Positions 51,292 to 54,388 of a stretch of DNA of 54,388 nucleotides are shown piece by piece; position 1 is the first letter of the stretch; each line of letters begins with the position of its first letter. The stretch spans positions 264,175 to 318,562 of the forward strand of contig NZ_LMJW01000022.1 of NCBI RefSeq assembly GCF_001429505.1. The letters are read 5' to 3'. Source of the DNA: Allobosea sp. Root483D1 (GTDB taxonomy: Bacteria > Pseudomonadota > Alphaproteobacteria > Rhizobiales > Beijerinckiaceae). The notes below the pieces were generated by a model. That model was not told the DNA's origin and did no database searches. It saw only the letters and a program-made list of their open reading frames with translations. Made by a program: the position numbers and the translations under genes.

Positions 51292-52290
51292 ATGTCCGTC
51301 GATCTCCGCATCTCCCCCGACCAGATCATCGAGCGCTATCTCTCGATGGAACTTGTGCGCGTCACCGAGCGTGCCGCCGTCGCCGCCGCCCGCCTGCGCG
51401 GCCATGGCGATGAGAAGGCGGCTGACCAGGCCGCGGTCGATGCGATGCGGCGCGAGCTCAACCGCCTGCCGATCGACGGCGAGATCGTCATCGGCGAGGG
51501 CGAGCGCGACGAGGCGCCGATGCTCTTCATCGGCGAGAAGGTCGGCAACAAGCAGGGCCCCAAGGTCCACATCGCCGTCGACCCGCTCGAGGGCACGACG
51601 CTTTGCGCCAAGGACATGCCGGGCTCGATCGCGGTGATGGCGATGGCCGGCGCCGGCCAGCTGCTCTATGCGCCCGACGTCTATATGAACAAGATCGCGA
51701 TCGGCCCGGGCTACCCGATCGGCGTCGTCGATCTCGACGCCTCGGCCGCGGACAACATCAATGCGCTGGCCAGGGCCAAGGGCGTGAAGCCGCACGAGAT
51801 CAACACGCTGATCATGGACCGGCCGCGCCATGAGAAGCTGATCGCCGAGGTCCGCAAGACCGGCGCCTCGATCCGCCTGATCACCGATGGCGACGTCGCC
51901 GGCGTGATCTTCTGCACCGAGCCGGAGAAGACCGGCATCGACCTCTATCTCGGCATCGGCGGCGCGCCCGAGGGCGTTCTCGCAGCCGCCGCGCTGCGCT
52001 GCGTCGGTGGCCAGATGCAGGGCCGCCTGATCCTCGACACCGAGGAGAAGAGGGCGCGCGCCGCGACCATGGGCGTCAAGGATCCGAACCACAAATACGA
52101 CATGGCCGAGATGGCCTCGGGCGACGTCATCGTCTGCGCCACCGGCGTCACCGATGGCGGCATGCTCTCGGGCGTGCGCTTCGGGCCCGACGTGATCGAG
52201 ACCGAGACGATCGTCTACCGCTCGATCACCGGCACCGTCCGCCGCATCTATGGCGAGCACCGCGAGTTCTCGAAGTTCCAGCTCGACTGA
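51292..52290 (+). CDS. glpX: Class II fructose-1,6-bisphosphatase
   Basis: About 332 aa, GlpX type. It removes the 1-phosphate of fructose-1,6-bisphosphate in gluconeogenesis or the Calvin cycle. G-E-G-E-R-D-E-A-P and D-P-L-E-G-T-T hold the metal-binding acidic residues, with G-I-G-G-A-P-E-G-V and C-A-T-G-V-T-D-G-G-M-L downstream. The hom-glpX neighbourhood is conserved in Rhizobiales, where recJ usually follows. Here it does not. A terminator lies after the gene. Confidence 0.96.
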   Translation: MSVDLRISPDQIIERYLSMELVRVTERAAVAAARLRGHGDEKAADQAAVDAMRRELNRLPIDGEIVIGEGERDEAPMLFIGEKVGNKQGPKVHIAVDPLEGTTLCAKDMPGSIAVMAMAGAGQLLYAPDVYMNKIAIGPGYPIGVVDLDASAADNINALARAKGVKPHEINTLIMDRPRHEKLIAEVRKTGASIRLITDGDVAGVIFCTEPEKTGIDLYLGIGGAPEGVLAAAALRCVGGQMQGRLILDTEEKRARAATMGVKDPNHKYDMAEMASGDVIVCATGVTDGGMLSGVRFGPDVIETETIVYRSITGTVRRIYGEHREFSKFQLD

Positions 52291-52311
52291 GCGCTGGGCT
52301 GACTGCGACGG

Positions 52312-52354
52312 CAAAGCCCGTTCCGCAAAGCTGCAGAGCGGGCTTTTGTTTTTG
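52312..52354 (+). terminator. Intrinsic terminator of glpX
   Basis: AAAGCCCG (52313-52320) and CGGGCTTT (52339-52346) with an 18-nt loop, then TTGTTTTTG. Confidence 0.8.
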
Positions 52355-52372
52355 AGCTGACGATGCGCTGCT

Positions 52373-53047
52373 TCAGCCCTGCAGGGTGCCGCCGGCGAGC
52401 GTGTGCTCGACGCAGGCGTTGATATGCGTGGCCAGGACATCCGTGGCACGGGCGATGTCGCGCCGCATCGCGCAGTCGAGCAGAATCTGGTGCTCCTGCG
52501 CCGCCGCCTCGCCGCGGAAGATCACGGCGACCATCTGATAGCGCAGATAGCGGTCATAGACCGAGGCGTGCGTCTCCATCAGCACCTGCGAGCCGCAGGC
52601 CGAGATCAGCGCATGATGGAATTCCCAGTCATAGCGCTTCCAAAGCTCGGGATCGGCGCGGTCATTGTCGAGCATGCGCTTTTCCATCAGCGCCAGCTTG
52701 TGATGTGCGGCGACGACCCGGCCTTCCCACTCCATGTCTCCGGTCGCGAAGGATTGTGCCAGGGCATGCCCTTCCAGGAGCAGCCGCAGTGCCGCGATCT
52801 CGCTGAGATTGCTGGCGGAGACCGGTGCGACCATGAAGCCCTTTTGCCCCTCGGCCTCGACCAGTCCCTCCGACGAGAGCCGGTTCAGGATTTCGCGCAG
52901 CGTGCTGACGCTGGTGCCATAGGTTTCCCGCAAATCGTCGAGCTTCAGCCGCTGTGCCGGTGCGAGCCTGCCGAAGACGATATCGGCCCGGATGCGGCGA
53001 TAGGCGAGCTCTCCGATCGAGGCGGTCGGCGGCGCGTAATTCAGCAT
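52373..53047 (-). CDS. GntR-family regulator, FCD type
   Basis: About 224 aa. Winged helix-turn-helix (about 10-75: A-Y-R-R-I-R-A-D-I, L-R-E-T-Y-G-T-S-V-S-T-L-R-E-I-L-N-R-L) followed by an all-helical FCD domain (about 85-210) with D-W-E-F-H-H-A-L, where His and Asp would bind a metal. Divergent from the TRAP receptor gene, which it probably controls. GGTA repeats at 53101-53116 in the 176-nt spacer may be part of an operator, but I cannot define one. Confidence 0.93.
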   Translation of the reverse strand: MLNYAPPTASIGELAYRRIRADIVFGRLAPAQRLKLDDLRETYGTSVSTLREILNRLSSEGLVEAEGQKGFMVAPVSASNLSEIAALRLLLEGHALAQSFATGDMEWEGRVVAAHHKLALMEKRMLDNDRADPELWKRYDWEFHHALISACGSQVLMETHASVYDRYLRYQMVAVIFRGEAAAQEHQILLDCAMRRDIARATDVLATHINACVEHTLAGGTLQG

Positions 53048-53223
53048 GCGTGATCCGTGTGGACTGCGGCAGAGGGCGCAGCTTAGCGGCGCGGGTGGGT
53101 GGGTACAATCGGTATGGTGAAATCAAAATCGTCAGAGGAAATCGAAAATACCAGTTGATTGGTGTCGAGGGCTTCGGCATGGTCTGCCTCGAAGCGGGGC
53201 CAACCCGCACAGGGAGGAACGGC

Positions 53224-54207
53224 ATGAAACAGGGAATCGACAGGCGTGCTCTGCTGGCGGCCGGTGGCGCGCTGGCATTGACGGGCGGCGCCGCGTTCGC
53301 GCAGGGCAAGACCAATCTGCGCTTCTCGGCGGTGTTCTCCGAGCAGGACATCCGCGCCGAGATGATGAAGCGCTTCGCCGAGGCCATCAAAGACGACTTC
53401 ACGCTGCAGCCCTATTACGGCGGCAACCTGTTCAAGCAGGGTACCGAGCTGGTCGCCATGCAGCGCAACAACCTCGAAATGGGGAACATCGCGCCGCAGG
53501 ACGTCTCGAACCAGATTCCGGCCTGGTCGATCGTGACCTCGGCCTATCTCTTCCGCGACGCCGACCATCTCAAGAAGGCCTTCGCCAGCGATGTCGGCCG
53601 CGACCTCAAGAAGATGGCCGAGGACAAGCTCAACATCAAAATCCTGGGGCCGACCTATTTCGGCGCCCGCCAGGTCGGCCTGAAGCCGAAGAAGAAGATC
53701 AGCACCCCGGCCGATCTCGCCGGCGTCAAATTGCGCATGCCCGGCGGCGACGCCTGGCAGTTCCTCGGCCAGTCGCTCGGCGCCAATCCGACGCCGATGG
53801 CCTATGCCGAGGTCTATACCGGCCTGCAGAGCGGCGCGATCGACGGCCAGGACAACCCGCTGCCCAACGTCCAGAACATGAAGTTCTACGAGGTCTCCTC
53901 GCAGATCGTGTTGACCTCTCACCTCGTCGGCTTCGACCTGCTCTGCGTCACCAAGCGGGTCTGGGACGGGATGGATGCGAAGAAACAGGCCGCCTTCCAG
54001 GCCGCGGCCGACGCCGCGATCGACTGGAGCACCAAGGAGCACCTCGCCAAGGAGGCCGAGCTGGTCGACTTCTTCAAGAAGCAGGGGCTCGAGGTCTATG
54101 CGCCCGATCTCAAGGCCTTCCGCGACTTTGCTCAGAAAAAGTATCTGGAGTCCGAACTGGCCAAGGGCTGGACGCCGGGCATGCTCGACAAGATCAACGC
54201 GCTCTAG
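53224..54207 (+). CDS. TRAP substrate-binding protein (DctP)
   Basis: About 327 aa with a Tat-like signal (I-D-R-R-A-L-L-A-A-G-G) cleaved near A-F-A-Q. Body typical of DctP: F-S-E-Q-D-I-R-A-E-M-M, Y-Y-G-G-N-L-F-K-Q-G-T-E-L, G-V-K-L-R-M-P-G-G-D-A-W, and A-E-V-Y-T-G-L-Q-S-G-A-I-D-G-Q-D-N-P. AGGGAGGA lies 7 nt before the ATG. No permease gene lies within the window; it may lie beyond the end. Divergent from the GntR regulator. Confidence 0.93.
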   Translation: MKQGIDRRALLAAGGALALTGGAAFAQGKTNLRFSAVFSEQDIRAEMMKRFAEAIKDDFTLQPYYGGNLFKQGTELVAMQRNNLEMGNIAPQDVSNQIPAWSIVTSAYLFRDADHLKKAFASDVGRDLKKMAEDKLNIKILGPTYFGARQVGLKPKKKISTPADLAGVKLRMPGGDAWQFLGQSLGANPTPMAYAEVYTGLQSGAIDGQDNPLPNVQNMKFYEVSSQIVLTSHLVGFDLLCVTKRVWDGMDAKKQAAFQAAADAAIDWSTKEHLAKEAELVDFFKKQGLEVYAPDLKAFRDFAQKKYLESELAKGWTPGMLDKINAL

Positions 54208-54215
54208 AGCCGGAT

Positions 54216-54254
54216 GATTTCAGTTGGAATCGCAAGGCGATGCTAACTGAAATC
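54216..54254. repeat. Inverted repeat after the TRAP receptor gene
   Basis: GATTTCAGTT (54216-54225) and AACTGAAATC (54245-54254), 10-bp perfect arms. Hairpins with this GATTTCAG sequence are common between Rhizobiales genes. It may slow or end transcription of the receptor gene. Confidence 0.6.
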
Positions 54255-54279
54255 TGAATCCGTCTCTCATTAAAGAGTT

Positions 54280-54330
54280 AGAGCAGGATCATAGCGAAAA
54301 ACCGGTTCCCACTTTTTCGCATCCTGCTCT
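54280..54330. repeat. Dispersed palindromic element, copy 4
   Basis: AGAGCAGGAT (54280-54289) with ATCCTGCTCT (54321-54330), and inside GCGAAAAA (54294-54301) with TTTTTCGC (54313-54320) around a CCGGTTCCCAC loop. A two-part perfect palindrome of a type I recall as frequent in Rhizobiales intergenic DNA. Confidence 0.7.
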
Positions 54331-54388
54331 AGCGTTCGCTAGGCTTACGCGATCAGTTCTAGCGCTGGCCCTTCGGGGCCGGCGCGGC

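Overview
The window is about 54 kb of chromosome from a high-GC alphaproteobacterium, most likely of the Hyphomicrobiales and possibly Bosea or a relative. The genus is a guess. It rests on codon use, on SOS boxes of the GTTC-N7-GTTC type, on the alaC-hom-glpX gene order, on a class I PHA synthase and on the style of the intergenic palindromes. Most of the window is housekeeping and transport genes. There are three tRNAs (Thr-TGT, Tyr-GTA, Gly-TCC). I see no rRNA, CRISPR array, IS element or complete prophage.

Layout. 1-680 is high-GC DNA with no supported gene. 681-3939 is a visibly AT-rich three-gene cassette: a DUF6884-like/GIY-YIG-like protein, a SIR2-like domain fused to a deoxynucleoside-kinase-like P-loop domain, and a nucleoside 2-deoxyribosyltransferase-like enzyme. 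It stops 3 nt from the convergent end of uvrA and is the best candidate for an undescribed (probably antiviral) system. 3943-12451 holds uvrA, a GNAT-MFS pair divergent from a LysR regulator, a glycine-betaine-type binding protein and permease without an ATPase, and a small monooxygenase. 12523-20190 holds an unusual aroA, a tandem pair of peptidoglycan-hydrolase-like proteins with a shared tail, ssb with a perfect LexA box, nadK, a Tat-exported metallo-beta-lactamase-fold hydrolase and a phage-type orphan. 20511-31188 holds two diguanylate cyclases around tRNA-Thr and an L,D-transpeptidase, an MHS transporter, rlmB, a small P-loop protein, a cysteine-cluster protein, tRNA-Tyr and an MFS transporter.

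31189-39015 is rich in small proteins. Two divergent mini-ORFs each have a CCCCC-A-WW-T-GGGGG palindrome about 48 nt upstream, and two adjacent secreted proteins are diverged paralogues with an identical C-X22-C core. A TRAP transporter cluster (NIPSNAP, fused DctQM, DctP, SDR) follows. 39026-41770 carries speB and argC. Between them lies what looks like a complete attenuator: a TTGACA promoter, a 19-codon Arg-rich leader peptide starting at or near the transcript end, and a strong terminator before argC. 41840-54207 carries an FAH-family hydrolase, a FadL porin, phaC, a GST, alaC-hom-glpX, and a GntR regulator divergent from a second TRAP binding protein. Dispersed palindromes of the type common in Rhizobiales intergenic DNA lie at 18.5, 32.7, 40.3 and 54.3 kb.

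All family names come from motif recognition by eye. No database search was run.
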